Assembly (NCBI GenBank): GCA_036508135.1
Contig: DATCHW010000308.1
Location: 80,093 to 144,092 of the forward strand
Reading direction: 5' to 3'
Length of the DNA stretch: 64,000 nt
DNA from: DATCHW01 sp036508135
GTDB taxonomy: Bacteria; Bacteroidota; Ignavibacteria; Tepidaquicellales; Tepidaquicellaceae
How positions within the stretch are numbered: position 1 is the stretch's first letter; every line of letters begins with the position of its first letter. A model generated the notes under the pieces. It was not told the origin of the DNA and made no database searches. It saw only the letters and a list, made by a program, of their open reading frames with translations. The translations under genes were made by a program, and so were the position numbers. Below, piece after piece: positions 8,949 to 18,153 of this stretch.

Positions 8949-9812
8949 TTAAACGAAATCTCCGAATTTTGTGGGCACAAGTTCATCCAATGCAATTTTT
9001 CCCTGTTCGTCATCAGGAGGAACGCCGTGCCATCGGTAATCACCTTCCATAAATGAAACTCCTTTTCCCATTATTGTATGTGCTATTATAACGGATGGTT
9101 TTCCTTTAAATTTTTTTGCCTGCCTGAGAGTTTCGAGAATTTCTTCCATATTATTTCCATTAATATCAAAAACTTCCCAGTTAAAAGCTTTAAATTTATC
9201 AGCGAGAGGCATAATATTCATCACATTGTGTACATTTCCATCAATCTGGCAATCATTAGAATCAATTATCATTGTAAGGTTATCCACTTTATGATGAGCG
9301 GCTGTCATTACAGCTTCCCAAATCTGACCTTCCTGCAATTCACCATCTCCATTTATACAATAAACATAATTTTCTTTTTTATCCAGTCTCAAGCCGAGGG
9401 CAGCACCAACGGCAACGGATAAACCCTGCCCGAGTGAACCCGAGGCAATTTCAACACCGGGAACACCGTGAGTTTTAAGAGGTGCAGGATGCCCCTGTAA
9501 TCTGGAATTTATTTTCCGGAGTGTTTTTAATTCTTCCAGAGGGAAATATCCCCTGCGAGCAAGAGCAGCATACCAGACCGGAGCAACATGACCGATGGAA
9601 ACAAACAGATAATCGCGTTCCTTCCAATATGATTTTTCATTATCAATATTAAGTAAATTAAAATATAAGGCTGTGAATACGTCTGCAAGCCCTAGCGGTC
9701 CTCCTGAATGACCGGATTTTGAGATAAGAAGCATATTGATAATATCACGTCTTAACTGGCGGGACATTTCATTCAGTTCTTCTATACTATCTAACTGTGG
9801 ATTTTTACTCAT
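8949..9812 (-). CDS. Transketolase N-terminal subunit
   Basis: 287 residues covering only the TPP-binding (PP) domain of transketolase: GHSGG near 34-38, GDG at 155-157 with the paired Asn at 186 (MIIDSND), and GVPPDDEQ near the end. In split transketolases a second gene for the Pyr/C-terminal half normally follows. Here the next gene downstream on this strand is the unrelated SDR gene, so the partner must be elsewhere or missing. It overlaps the 3' end of plsY by 8 bases, so it is probably co-transcribed with it. A full-length transketolase is present 4 kb away. Confidence 0.85.
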   Translation of the reverse strand: MSKNPQLDSIEELNEMSRQLRRDIINMLLISKSGHSGGPLGLADVFTALYFNLLNIDNEKSYWKERDYLFVSIGHVAPVWYAALARRGYFPLEELKTLRKINSRLQGHPAPLKTHGVPGVEIASGSLGQGLSVAVGAALGLRLDKKENYVYCINGDGELQEGQIWEAVMTAAHHKVDNLTMIIDSNDCQIDGNVHNVMNIMPLADKFKAFNWEVFDINGNNMEEILETLRQAKKFKGKPSVIIAHTIMGKGVSFMEGDYRWHGVPPDDEQGKIALDELVPTKFGDFV

Positions 9813-10473
9813 TTATTATTTCTTTTTTATTTTTCGTCTCCCTTATCAGCTCTATCAAAGGTTTTATATGCTTAATCATTATCAAAATACAAATAGATGC
9901 ACTTAAAGTGAAAAGCAAATTAAAATTATAATGGACATCATCATTATATAATCCAAAATCGTAATTGTACTTTACAATAAAATCTGAAATAAAAATTATC
10001 ACAAGAGGCATCAGTATGGTTGCGGCAATATTTCCTAAATGGACATTTCTCCTTACTGCAAAAATTACGAGGAATAAAACACCCCAGATTATGAAAATCC
10101 AAAAATTGACGACCACAAAAATACCTGCAGTTGTTGCAAGTCCCCTACCGCCTTTGAATTTAATCCATATGGAAAAATTATGTCCTGCTACAAGAAGCAG
10201 CAGGGGAAAGATTGCAAGGTACAAAGGCATTGTAAATATTTTTGCCAGCAGAAAAGCCGGAATAAATCCCTTTAGGAAATCGAGAACCAATACCAGAATA
10301 CCGATTGTTTTTGATTTCGTAACTTCATAACTATTAAGTGCCCCTACATTTCCCGAACCTGCTTTAGTGATATCTATTTTCCTGCTTCTTACAATTAGAT
10401 ATGCACTCGGTATCGAACCTATAATATAAAAAAGGAGGCATATTAAAATGTAATTTAGAATAAAAGGAGGCAT
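9805..10473 (-). CDS. plsY: Glycerol-3-phosphate acyltransferase PlsY (copy 1)
   Basis: Integral membrane acyltransferase using acyl-phosphate to make lysophosphatidate, the first step of phospholipid synthesis. Family motifs: GSIPSAYL near 18-25, GSGNVGALNSY near 40-50, and GHNFSIWIKFKGGRGLATTAG in the middle. Five or so membrane segments are evident. The C-terminus is Lys-rich. A second PlsY-type gene sits next to gpsA at 57963, and that one is the more likely housekeeping copy from its context. Confidence 0.88.
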   Translation of the reverse strand: MPPFILNYILICLLFYIIGSIPSAYLIVRSRKIDITKAGSGNVGALNSYEVTKSKTIGILVLVLDFLKGFIPAFLLAKIFTMPLYLAIFPLLLLVAGHNFSIWIKFKGGRGLATTAGIFVVVNFWIFIIWGVLFLVIFAVRRNVHLGNIAATILMPLVIIFISDFIVKYNYDFGLYNDDVHYNFNLLFTLSASICILIMIKHIKPLIELIRETKNKKEIINE

Positions 10474-10484
10474 ACTTTAAATCA

Positions 10485-11372
10485 TTATAAATTTAATTCC
10501 ATAGGGCGTGCAACGATAATCCCCGTTTGCTTTTTATTTCCCATTAAGTATTCTTTCAATTCAACCTCCGTGATAATCACTTCTTTTTTAACAATTGAAG
10601 CGTGAAGGAAATATGTTCCGGAATCATCTTTGTAAATATAACCGGTATGTGTGACATCGAGACCGTTTATATCAGTGGTAGTAGCAATTATATCACCCGT
10701 CTTTAATGCATCATAATATTTATCAACCGAACTTTTGGGAACATAATACAATTGCCTTTGATTAATTTCATCTTCTATTGCCTGCAATGAGTTTACATAT
10801 TCGGGATTATTTTTTAATTGCTTATAAGAACCGGTATGGGTAGTCATAAAATTAATATTCTTATCATATCTTTTGCCTCCAATTTCTTTAGTAATATCTT
10901 CCACAATTCCTTTCCTTTGGTTATCGTAAATCCAGTCCGTAAAATAATGAAGGCGTGAAGGGTAATTATCAATAATTCCATCCCTATATCTTATCAGTTT
11001 TAATTCGTTTTTAAATACATCAAAGCTTGCATCCCCTTTTTTAATAAGCCGGGACATAGCAAGAGTGTTTTCTACAAACGTGACACAATCGAGACTTGTA
11101 ACTTTTATTATCAGTTCTTCATTATTAACATTAACATCCAGAGTTCCTGCTTCGTATGGTATGCCAATAAAGCTTTTCCCTACATATGATATAATTTCGT
11201 TTACAGGAAAATTTTTATATGATAAATCCAGCGAAGCAAGTTTTTCCTTGCATTTTTTGATTTCATAATCATCGTCTAACCCGAGTAAACCTCGGAAGTT
11301 AATTGACTTCGGCAGCAGAAAGCCGGCTGAAGAAAGGAAAAAAGATGATTTTAAAAAATTTCTTCTGTTCAT
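10485..11372 (-). CDS. DUF1460 (amidase-like NlpC/P60-related) exported protein
   Basis: The N-terminus MNRRNFLKSSFFLSSAGFLLP looks like a twin-arginine signal peptide, so export is likely. The mature part has the DUF1460 pattern: a Cys in TSLDCVTFVENTL (probable nucleophile) and a later VTHTGYIYKDDSGTYFLHAS segment supplying His. Members are thought to act on peptidoglycan as N-acetylmuramoyl-L-alanine amidase-like or related cysteine hydrolases. It ends 11 bases upstream of plsY, suggesting one operon with plsY and the transketolase subunit. Confidence 0.75.
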   Translation of the reverse strand: MNRRNFLKSSFFLSSAGFLLPKSINFRGLLGLDDDYEIKKCKEKLASLDLSYKNFPVNEIISYVGKSFIGIPYEAGTLDVNVNNEELIIKVTSLDCVTFVENTLAMSRLIKKGDASFDVFKNELKLIRYRDGIIDNYPSRLHYFTDWIYDNQRKGIVEDITKEIGGKRYDKNINFMTTHTGSYKQLKNNPEYVNSLQAIEDEINQRQLYYVPKSSVDKYYDALKTGDIIATTTDINGLDVTHTGYIYKDDSGTYFLHASIVKKEVIITEVELKEYLMGNKKQTGIIVARPMELNL

Positions 11373-11426
11373 TTACATTTAATTTTCATAAATTTATGCA
11401 ATATTAAATTCATATAAAATTGTAAA

Positions 11427-11879
11427 ATGAATTATTCGATAAGAAAAGCAATTAGAAGTGATTCAAAAGAGATAATTAATTTGATAAACGAACTTGCTCA
11501 TTTTGAAAAGTTAACCCCTCCGGGTAATGAGGCATCGAGAAGACTTATAAATGAAGCATTTTCAAGAAATCCACGGTTCAGAATTTTAGTGGCTGAATAT
11601 GATAAAAAATTAATTGCATATGCTTTTTATTTTTTTTCATATTCGACATTCCTGGCAAAACCCACACTTTATCTCGAGGATATTTATATTTCGAAAAATT
11701 TCAGAAGCAAAGGACTTGGAAAAAGTTTTTTCACAGAACTGAAGAAAACAGCAAAAAAAGAAAAATGCGGAAGAATAGAATGGGTAGTACTCGACTGGAA
11801 TAAAAGTGCAATTAAATTCTACGAAAATCTTGGAGCCAGAGCTATGAAAGAATGGATATTTTTCAGATTAAGTTTATGA
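11427..11879 (+). CDS. GNAT-family N-acetyltransferase
   Basis: 150-residue single-domain acetyltransferase. The acetyl-CoA loop is FRSKGLGKSFF (R/Q-x-x-G-x-G pattern) at about 92-102, preceded by YLEDIYISKNFR and followed by the ENLGA motif. It resembles the SpeG/diamine acetyltransferase-like branch, but the substrate cannot be read from sequence. It is divergent from the DUF1460 gene. Confidence 0.82.
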   Translation: MNYSIRKAIRSDSKEIINLINELAHFEKLTPPGNEASRRLINEAFSRNPRFRILVAEYDKKLIAYAFYFFSYSTFLAKPTLYLEDIYISKNFRSKGLGKSFFTELKKTAKKEKCGRIEWVVLDWNKSAIKFYENLGARAMKEWIFFRLSL

Positions 11880-11936
11880 AAGTTAACTTCCATCCTTTGG
11901 CTTTATTAATGCCGCCTGAATAAAATAATTATGATT

Positions 11937-13385
11937 TTAGAAATTACGGTCATCATCGCCTGTATCAACAGGTAAATCAATTACCGGAGCAACTATAAGG
12001 TTCTCAAATTTTGCATATTCGTATTTGAATACAAGTTCAAGATCTCCGACAGGACCGTTTCTTTGTTTGCCAATAATTACTTCTGCTTTTCTAGACATAG
12101 TTGAATAATCAGGATCCTCTTTTTCCATCTTCATCCCCATAATAGGTCTGTGGATGAATATTACTACGTCCGCATCCTGCTCTATGGCACCGGATTCCCT
12201 GAGGTCTGATAACTGAGGACGTCTTTCTTTCCCCCGCTGTTCAATTCCTCTATTAAGCTGTGAACAGGCAACTACAGGAATATCGAGTTCCTTTGCAAGG
12301 GCTTTCAAACTTCTGGAAACATAAGCTACTTCGAGGTCCCTTCTTTCATGATAATCCTGACCTCTCAAAAGCTGGAGATAATCGACAATAATCATATCAA
12401 TATTATATTCCTGCTTCATCCTTCTTGCTTTGGCACGAAGTTCAAGGATTGAGAGTTCGCTTGTATCGTCTATATATAAATTTGTTTTAAGGTTAGGGTA
12501 AAATTTTGCAACTTTTGCCCATTCTTCGTGTGAAACTCTGCCGGTTTTTAATTTCTGACCATCAACTAATGCTTCTGAGGCGAGAAGCCTGAGTATTAAT
12601 TCCCTGAAAGCCATTTCAAGAGAGAAGAATGCAACACTTTTTTTATACTTCACGGCGGCGTTTCTTGCTATATTAAGGGCTAAAGCTGTTTTTCCATGCG
12701 AGGGTCTTCCAGCGATAATAATCAATTCTGATTTCTGGAAACCTGATGTAAGGTCGTCCAGCTTGTGATAACCGGTTGGCACTCCGATAATATTATCCTT
12801 TTCACCTCTGCGCTTTTGCAGATCTTTGATGACATCATCCAATACATCCTTTAACGCTATATCTTTTTTCTTTGAATAAATTTCATTCACTTCCATTATT
12901 TTGTGTTCGGCATCATCGAGCACAGAAAAAGGACTATTGGTAGGATCAAAACATTTTGTCGTGATCTGTCCTGAAATCGAAATTAGGCGGCGCAGGATAT
13001 ATTTTTCAAAAACAATTCTTGTATAATGTTCCGCATTTGCTGAACTTGTCACATTAGTAGTCAGATCAATTATATATTCCACTCCTCCGACTTCGGCAAG
13101 TTTCCCCATCCTTTGCAGTTCTTCCTTAACTGTATTTGCATCTATCGGTTCATTTCTGCCGTCAAGCTGAATCATTGCCTGAAAAATAGTTCCGTTTGCT
13201 TTTTTATAGAAATATTTCTGACTAAGAAGCTGTAAAATATCATTGATGATATCATTATCAATCAGTATAGCCCCTAATATCTGGTTCTCGACTTCTTCTG
13301 CATTCGGCGGTATTTTTCCGCCGTAATCTTCAATTGTTTCATTTACAATTTCCAGTGACGATTTTTTTGGTTTTCTTGGATTCAT
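11937..13385 (-). CDS. dnaB: Replicative DNA helicase DnaB
   Basis: Hexameric 5'-3' helicase that unwinds DNA at the replication fork. It has an N-terminal primase-interacting domain (about 25-130), then a RecA-like core with Walker A GRPSHGKT at 226-233, Walker B MIIVDYLQLL, and SDLRESGAIEQDAD near the arginine finger. The usual Met in GRPSMGKT is His here. No intein is present. It follows the UDG gene by 6 bases. Length, 482 residues, is normal. Confidence 0.95.
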   Translation of the reverse strand: MNPRKPKKSSLEIVNETIEDYGGKIPPNAEEVENQILGAILIDNDIINDILQLLSQKYFYKKANGTIFQAMIQLDGRNEPIDANTVKEELQRMGKLAEVGGVEYIIDLTTNVTSSANAEHYTRIVFEKYILRRLISISGQITTKCFDPTNSPFSVLDDAEHKIMEVNEIYSKKKDIALKDVLDDVIKDLQKRRGEKDNIIGVPTGYHKLDDLTSGFQKSELIIIAGRPSHGKTALALNIARNAAVKYKKSVAFFSLEMAFRELILRLLASEALVDGQKLKTGRVSHEEWAKVAKFYPNLKTNLYIDDTSELSILELRAKARRMKQEYNIDMIIVDYLQLLRGQDYHERRDLEVAYVSRSLKALAKELDIPVVACSQLNRGIEQRGKERRPQLSDLRESGAIEQDADVVIFIHRPIMGMKMEKEDPDYSTMSRKAEVIIGKQRNGPVGDLELVFKYEYAKFENLIVAPVIDLPVDTGDDDRNF

Positions 13386-13391
13386 AAACTT

Positions 13392-14192
13392 TTATTTTGA
13401 ATATATTAAATCGTATTCTTTTCTGAACAGCTGAACATCTTCCCAGGTTGGTCTTCTCCAGTTCGGGTTTCTTAATAAAGCAGCCGGGTGGAAAGTTACA
13501 AGTAACTTAATCTTATTTCCGTTACTTTCAAAATCATGAAATGTTCCTCTCAGTTTTCCGAGGGGCAAACTGGTTTTAAGCAATGTTTGAGCGGCAAAGG
13601 TACCGAGAGCAAGTATAAGAGATGGTTTAATTAACTCAAGCTGTTTAAAAAGATAAGGTTCACATTTCTGAATTTCATCAGGCAGAGGATTCCTGTTATC
13701 AGGTGGTCTGCATTTTAGAATATTACATATGAAGACATCCTCCCTTGCGAATTTTATAGCAGCAAGAATTTCCGTAAGTTTTTTCCCTGCCCTGCCCACA
13801 AAAGGTTTACCTTCTCTATCTTCATCTCCACCGGGTGCCTCACCTACTACAACAACTCTTGCTTCAGGATTTCCCGTACCAAATACAAAATTATTTCTTA
13901 GTTTCCCGAGGCTGCATTTTTTACAATTGCAAATAAGGCTATTCAGTTCATCAATGTTTTTAGCTTTTTGCCATAGTTCAGAAGATTTTACGGAATTGTT
14001 ACTTTCCTTAACAAAACTTGCTTCGGATTTTTTTGGTTTCACAGTTTCATTTGTTGTTTCAGTTTCAAAGATTAAATTATCGTTATCTGATAATACAATT
14101 TTTTCATCATAGAAATATAAATTTCCGTAATCACGCTGAAATTTCAGGTAGTCAACCGTATTTTTTAAAATTTCAGATAAACTTTTGCTCAT
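13392..14192 (-). CDS. Uracil-DNA glycosylase, family 4 (Fe-S)
   Basis: Removes uracil from DNA. Motif A GEAPGGDEDREGKPF at 117-131 and the HPAALLRNP motif at 235-243 identify family 4/UDGa. Cysteines at 90, 93, 161 and 177 match the four ligands of its 4Fe-4S cluster. The first 80 residues are extra and low in conservation, as in other UdgA-type proteins of this lineage. It is coupled to dnaB. Confidence 0.9.
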   Translation of the reverse strand: MSKSLSEILKNTVDYLKFQRDYGNLYFYDEKIVLSDNDNLIFETETTNETVKPKKSEASFVKESNNSVKSSELWQKAKNIDELNSLICNCKKCSLGKLRNNFVFGTGNPEARVVVVGEAPGGDEDREGKPFVGRAGKKLTEILAAIKFAREDVFICNILKCRPPDNRNPLPDEIQKCEPYLFKQLELIKPSLILALGTFAAQTLLKTSLPLGKLRGTFHDFESNGNKIKLLVTFHPAALLRNPNWRRPTWEDVQLFRKEYDLIYSK

Positions 14193-14269
14193 AAATTATG
14201 TAAGAGAAAAAAATGAATGTTCAGGAAAGAAAGTTATAAATTATCTTTGATAAAACAAAGATAATATTT

Positions 14270-15490
14270 TTAAGATTTATTTTTAATATAATAGTCTAAG
14301 ATTGCATTTCCAGCTTCATATTTCGAAAGTAAAGGCAGCTTTTTAACAGATTTCTTATCAATGAGAGTTATAATATTTGTGTCTGTTCCGAATCCTGCAC
14401 CTTTTTCTTTAGGGTTATTGAGGACTATCATATCGAGATTTTTTGAAATGAGTTTATCTTTTGCATTTTGAATGCCTTCATCTGTTTCAAGAGCAAAACC
14501 GATGAGGAAAATGTTTCTTTTATTTTCACCAAGATATTTCAAAATATCCTGAGTGCGGGTAAGTTCAAGATTAAAGGTCTTTCCTGTTTTTTCTTTTTTA
14601 ACTTTTTTATCAAAAACTTTAACGGGTTTAAAATCGGCAACAGCGGCGGACATAATAATGATATCTTTGTTTTTCATATTCATTCGGACAGCATTGAACA
14701 TTTCTGAGGTTGAAGATACATCAATTCTTTTGACCGAACCGGGGGTATCAAGATTCACCGGACCTGTTATGAGTGTAACATCGGCACCCCGTTCTGCAGC
14801 TGCACGGGCAATTTCAAAGCCCATTTTACCGGAAGAATAATTTGAAATGAAGCGGACGGAATCCACGGGTTCAACAGTGGGACCTGCGGTTATTAGAATT
14901 TTTTTACCTGAGAGGTCTTTTTTTTTTATCAGTTTGTTTCTTACAAACTCAAATATCGTTTCCGGCTCAGCCATTTTTCCATATCCAAACAAGCCGCTTG
15001 CAAGTTCACCTTCAATTGGGTCTATAATATCGTAATTCAATTCTTTTATCTTTTTCAGATTGCTTTGAGTCACTTTATTCCTGTACATATCTTCATCCAT
15101 AGTGGGAGCAACTATCAAAGGACACCTTGAAGCAAGAACTGTTGACAACAAAAAGTTATCACTGATACCGCATACAATTTTAGCAATTGTATTTGCGGTT
15201 GCAGGGGCGATAACAAATATATCTGCCCATAGACCATAACTGATATGCCATGTTTTTGCAATAACTGATTCTGCTTGTTCCAAATTATCTCCGGCGGGAA
15301 ACATATTAATAACAACTTCATTTTTTGAGAGTACAGATAATGTCAGAGGTGAAACAAATTTTGCGGCAGAAGGAGTCATAATCACTTTTACTTCGGCACC
15401 TGCTTTAACGAATAAACGGACCAAATTGCAAATCTTATAAGCCGCAATTCCGCCCGTTATTCCTAATAATATCTTTTTGCCCTTAAGCAT
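14270..15490 (-). CDS. coaBC: Bifunctional phosphopantothenoylcysteine decarboxylase/phosphopantothenate-cysteine ligase
   Basis: Two steps of coenzyme A synthesis. The N-terminal flavoprotein CoaC half starts GITGGIAAYK and contains PTMDEDMY in place of the more usual PxMNxxMW. The CoaB half begins near GKKILITAGPTVEPVD and includes RFISNYSSGKMG. Both are complete in 406 residues. It follows rpoZ by 8 bases in the common rpoZ-coaBC arrangement. Confidence 0.93.
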   Translation of the reverse strand: MLKGKKILLGITGGIAAYKICNLVRLFVKAGAEVKVIMTPSAAKFVSPLTLSVLSKNEVVINMFPAGDNLEQAESVIAKTWHISYGLWADIFVIAPATANTIAKIVCGISDNFLLSTVLASRCPLIVAPTMDEDMYRNKVTQSNLKKIKELNYDIIDPIEGELASGLFGYGKMAEPETIFEFVRNKLIKKKDLSGKKILITAGPTVEPVDSVRFISNYSSGKMGFEIARAAAERGADVTLITGPVNLDTPGSVKRIDVSSTSEMFNAVRMNMKNKDIIIMSAAVADFKPVKVFDKKVKKEKTGKTFNLELTRTQDILKYLGENKRNIFLIGFALETDEGIQNAKDKLISKNLDMIVLNNPKEKGAGFGTDTNIITLIDKKSVKKLPLLSKYEAGNAILDYYIKNKS

Positions 15491-15498
15491 AGAAAAGA

Positions 15499-15789
15499 TT
15501 ACTTAGCGTCTCTGTACCTGAAAGTTATCTCATCATTGAGTACTTCATCGATAGCCTGGATAGAAGGTTTATTTCTTTTTTCAAATTCGAGAGAAATATT
15601 CATCTTATCCTGGTTCATAATAGTATCATCTTCGGTTTCCTTTGCGATAATCGGTTCCAGGCGCTGATTAAGTTCCATCTTAATCTCATCATTCACCTGC
15701 CTTGCTCTTTTAGAAGCGACTACCACTGCTTCGTAAATGTTTGCAGCACCTTTTTCAAATTTTTCTAAATCTATTGTTTTTACAGACAT
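15499..15789 (-). CDS. rpoZ: RNA polymerase omega subunit-like protein
   Basis: 96 residues, with the omega-like segment YEAVVVASKRARQVNDEIK near the N-terminus, where omega binds beta-prime. Its position between gmk and coaBC is the standard genomic neighbourhood of rpoZ. The C-terminal half is the acidic variable tail typical of the Bacteroidota/Ignavibacteria form. Confidence 0.85.
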   Translation of the reverse strand: MSVKTIDLEKFEKGAANIYEAVVVASKRARQVNDEIKMELNQRLEPIIAKETEDDTIMNQDKMNISLEFEKRNKPSIQAIDEVLNDEITFRYRDAK

Positions 15790-15800
15790 TTATTGCTCCT

Positions 15801-16370
15801 TTATATTTTACTTTCTTTATTTTTAAACTTCACGATTAATTCATTTACATGCTTTACAGCATCTATTAAGTTATCATTTAAAACAATGTAATCAAACTCA
15901 TTTATTTTGGACATTTCTAATTCGAATCTTGCCAGTCTTCTGTTAATCTGTTCATCAGTTTCCGTTCCCCGATTTCTGAGGCGATTTATCACACATTCTT
16001 TATCAGGCGGAGTTATAAAAATTAAAACAATAAAATCTTTATAATAATTTTTGAGGGAAATCGCACCGTTTACATCCAAATCAAATATAACATTTGTTTT
16101 GTTTTTAATAAAACCATCAACAACGGATTTCAAAGTTCCGTAATAGTCATTGCCGAAAACAACTTCATACTCAATAAATTCACCATTTTTAATTTTTTGT
16201 TTAAAGTCATCTTCGCTGATAAAAAAATAATCTTTTCCGTCTATCTCATTTTCACGTTTTATCCTCGTTGTTGCGGAAACCGAAAAAACCAGATCCTGAT
16301 TTTGAGACAAAATCTCTTTAACAATAGATGTTTTTCCGGTGCCCGAGGGCGCTGCTACAGCAAATAACAT
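15801..16370 (-). CDS. gmk: Guanylate kinase
   Basis: Converts GMP to GDP. P-loop APSGTGKTS is at 7-15, followed by SATTRIKRENEIDGKDYFF (GMP-binding region). Length, 189 residues, is usual. It lies 11 bases upstream of rpoZ and 20 bases downstream of yicC, a conserved cluster. Confidence 0.95.
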   Translation of the reverse strand: MLFAVAAPSGTGKTSIVKEILSQNQDLVFSVSATTRIKRENEIDGKDYFFISEDDFKQKIKNGEFIEYEVVFGNDYYGTLKSVVDGFIKNKTNVIFDLDVNGAISLKNYYKDFIVLIFITPPDKECVINRLRNRGTETDEQINRRLARFELEMSKINEFDYIVLNDNLIDAVKHVNELIVKFKNKESKI

Positions 16371-16390
16371 TTTACCTAATCCGTATTAAA

Positions 16391-17272
16391 TTATTCAACA
16401 TTTTGAATTTGTTCTCTTATTTTTTCGAGCTCTTCCTTGAGCAGAGATACTTTTTGAGAAATTTCCGCATCCATTGATTTTGAAGCCATTGTATTAATTT
16501 CGCGGTTCATCTCCTGCAACAAAAAATTCAGCCTTCTTCCGGAGTTTTCATTTGATTCAACACACTCGGAAAAGAATTTAAGATGACTTTTTAATCTAAT
16601 GGATTCTTCCGTGATATCAATTTTTTCAGATAAAAGTATCAGTTCCATCTCAAGACGATTTTCATCAATCTTGCTTTTATCCGCAATCAGAGAATCAATT
16701 TTTTCCTTTAGTCTTATCCTTTCCTGAGGTATCCTGGATGAAGAAATCTCCCTTATAATTTCATTTTCGGAATCAATATGATTCAATCTGGTAAGGATAT
16801 CATTTTTAATATAATCACCTTCTTTATTTTTCATTGCCGTCAGATCATCGATAGCAGTATTCAGAATGCTTTTGATAAAATTGAATTCTTCTTCGGAAAT
16901 TTCTCCGCTTGCTTCCGTTGTGAAAATTTCAGTGAAATGAAGAATATGCTCGAGCTTTATTTTTTCCTTAGAGCCGATTTCTTTTCTTACAGTTTTAAGC
17001 AGTTTAGTATAACTCTTCAGCACTTCTGCATCTATAGTGAGTTGATTCTGAACAGAAGAACCATTTTCAACGTTCAAATTTACATTTACTTTACCCCTTG
17101 AAATTTTTTGCCTGAGGATTTCTTTGAATTCATTATCCCGGGAAGTCATATACTTCGGATATTTAAAAGAAATCTCTGCAAATCTGCTGTTAACAGACCT
17201 TATTTCGATAACGAATTTTTTATTTTCAAAATTTCCTTCGGCTTTGCCGAAACCAGTCATACTTAGTATCAT
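16391..17272 (-). CDS. yicC: YicC family protein
   Basis: Starts MILSMTGFGKAEG, the signature of the YicC/DUF1732 family, and ends with MNREINTMASKSMDAEIS...KEELEKIREQIQNVE, also characteristic. E. coli YicC is reported as a ribonuclease or RNase adaptor. Length, 293 residues, matches. It is upstream of gmk, as in many genomes. Confidence 0.92.
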   Translation of the reverse strand: MILSMTGFGKAEGNFENKKFVIEIRSVNSRFAEISFKYPKYMTSRDNEFKEILRQKISRGKVNVNLNVENGSSVQNQLTIDAEVLKSYTKLLKTVRKEIGSKEKIKLEHILHFTEIFTTEASGEISEEEFNFIKSILNTAIDDLTAMKNKEGDYIKNDILTRLNHIDSENEIIREISSSRIPQERIRLKEKIDSLIADKSKIDENRLEMELILLSEKIDITEESIRLKSHLKFFSECVESNENSGRRLNFLLQEMNREINTMASKSMDAEISQKVSLLKEELEKIREQIQNVE

Positions 17273-17286
17273 AAGTTGTTTTTACT

Positions 17287-18123
17287 TTAAGATTTAACGT
17301 AATGTTTACTTAATTCTTTTTTAAGATAATTAAATGCTTCCTGAGGTGTATTAGCAAATTTGAACAGATTCAAATCTGCCTTAGAAATCATATTCGTTTC
17401 TACGAGCACATCAAGATTGATAATTTTATCCCAGAATTCTTTTCCGTAAATTACAATGGACATTTTCTTTCTCAGTTTATTAGTTTGAACTAATGTAAGC
17501 ACTTCCATTAATTCATCCAGAGTTCCATATCCTCCCGGCATAATGATTATTGCTTTCGCAAGGTAAGCGAACCAGAATTTTCTCATAAAGAAATAGTGGA
17601 ATTCGAAATTCAGTTCGGGGGTAATGAATTTATTAGGATATTGTTCAAACGGAAGGGAAATGTTCAGACCCATTGACAGACCTTTGGCTTTATGAGCGCC
17701 CTTGTTAGCGGCTTCCATAATTCCGGGTCCGCCTCCTGAGCATACAACAAACTTATTTCCTTTTTTCAGCTTCTTCGACCATTTAGTAATAAGATATGCG
17801 AGTTCGACCGTATCCTCATAATACTTTGACATCTGGAGATGCTGCTCCGCTATAAAAAGTTCATCTTTAATTTTCTTTGTTAATTTGTTATTCTTCTTCG
17901 CGGAATTATAGCGTTTTTTTACATCTTCATAATCTTTTTGTGCCTGTTCTTCCGGTAAAATTCTTGCACTTCCGAAAAATACGATAGTATCTTTTATATC
18001 GACATATTTCATTCTTGCATAAGGTTCTATATATTCAGTCAAGAGCCTGACCGGACGGGCAAAAGGCGAATTCATGAAATCCAGATTATGATATGCCTTT
18101 GGTGCTTTTTCTAAGTGATCCAT
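17287..18123 (-). CDS. LOG family nucleotide phosphoribohydrolase-like protein
   Basis: Rossmann-fold protein with GGGPGIMEA at 130-138 and PGGYGTLDE at 196-204, the two LOG (formerly 'lysine decarboxylase') motifs. Characterised members cleave nucleoside 5'-monophosphates to ribose 5-phosphate and base. An N-terminal extension of about 100 residues includes a charged, helix-forming Lys-rich segment (65-100). The gene leads the yicC-gmk-rpoZ-coaBC cluster. Confidence 0.85.
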   Translation of the reverse strand: MDHLEKAPKAYHNLDFMNSPFARPVRLLTEYIEPYARMKYVDIKDTIVFFGSARILPEEQAQKDYEDVKKRYNSAKKNNKLTKKIKDELFIAEQHLQMSKYYEDTVELAYLITKWSKKLKKGNKFVVCSGGGPGIMEAANKGAHKAKGLSMGLNISLPFEQYPNKFITPELNFEFHYFFMRKFWFAYLAKAIIIMPGGYGTLDELMEVLTLVQTNKLRKKMSIVIYGKEFWDKIINLDVLVETNMISKADLNLFKFANTPQEAFNYLKKELSKHYVKS

Positions 18124-18153
18124 TAAATTTATTCTTTTTAAATTTATTAATAT

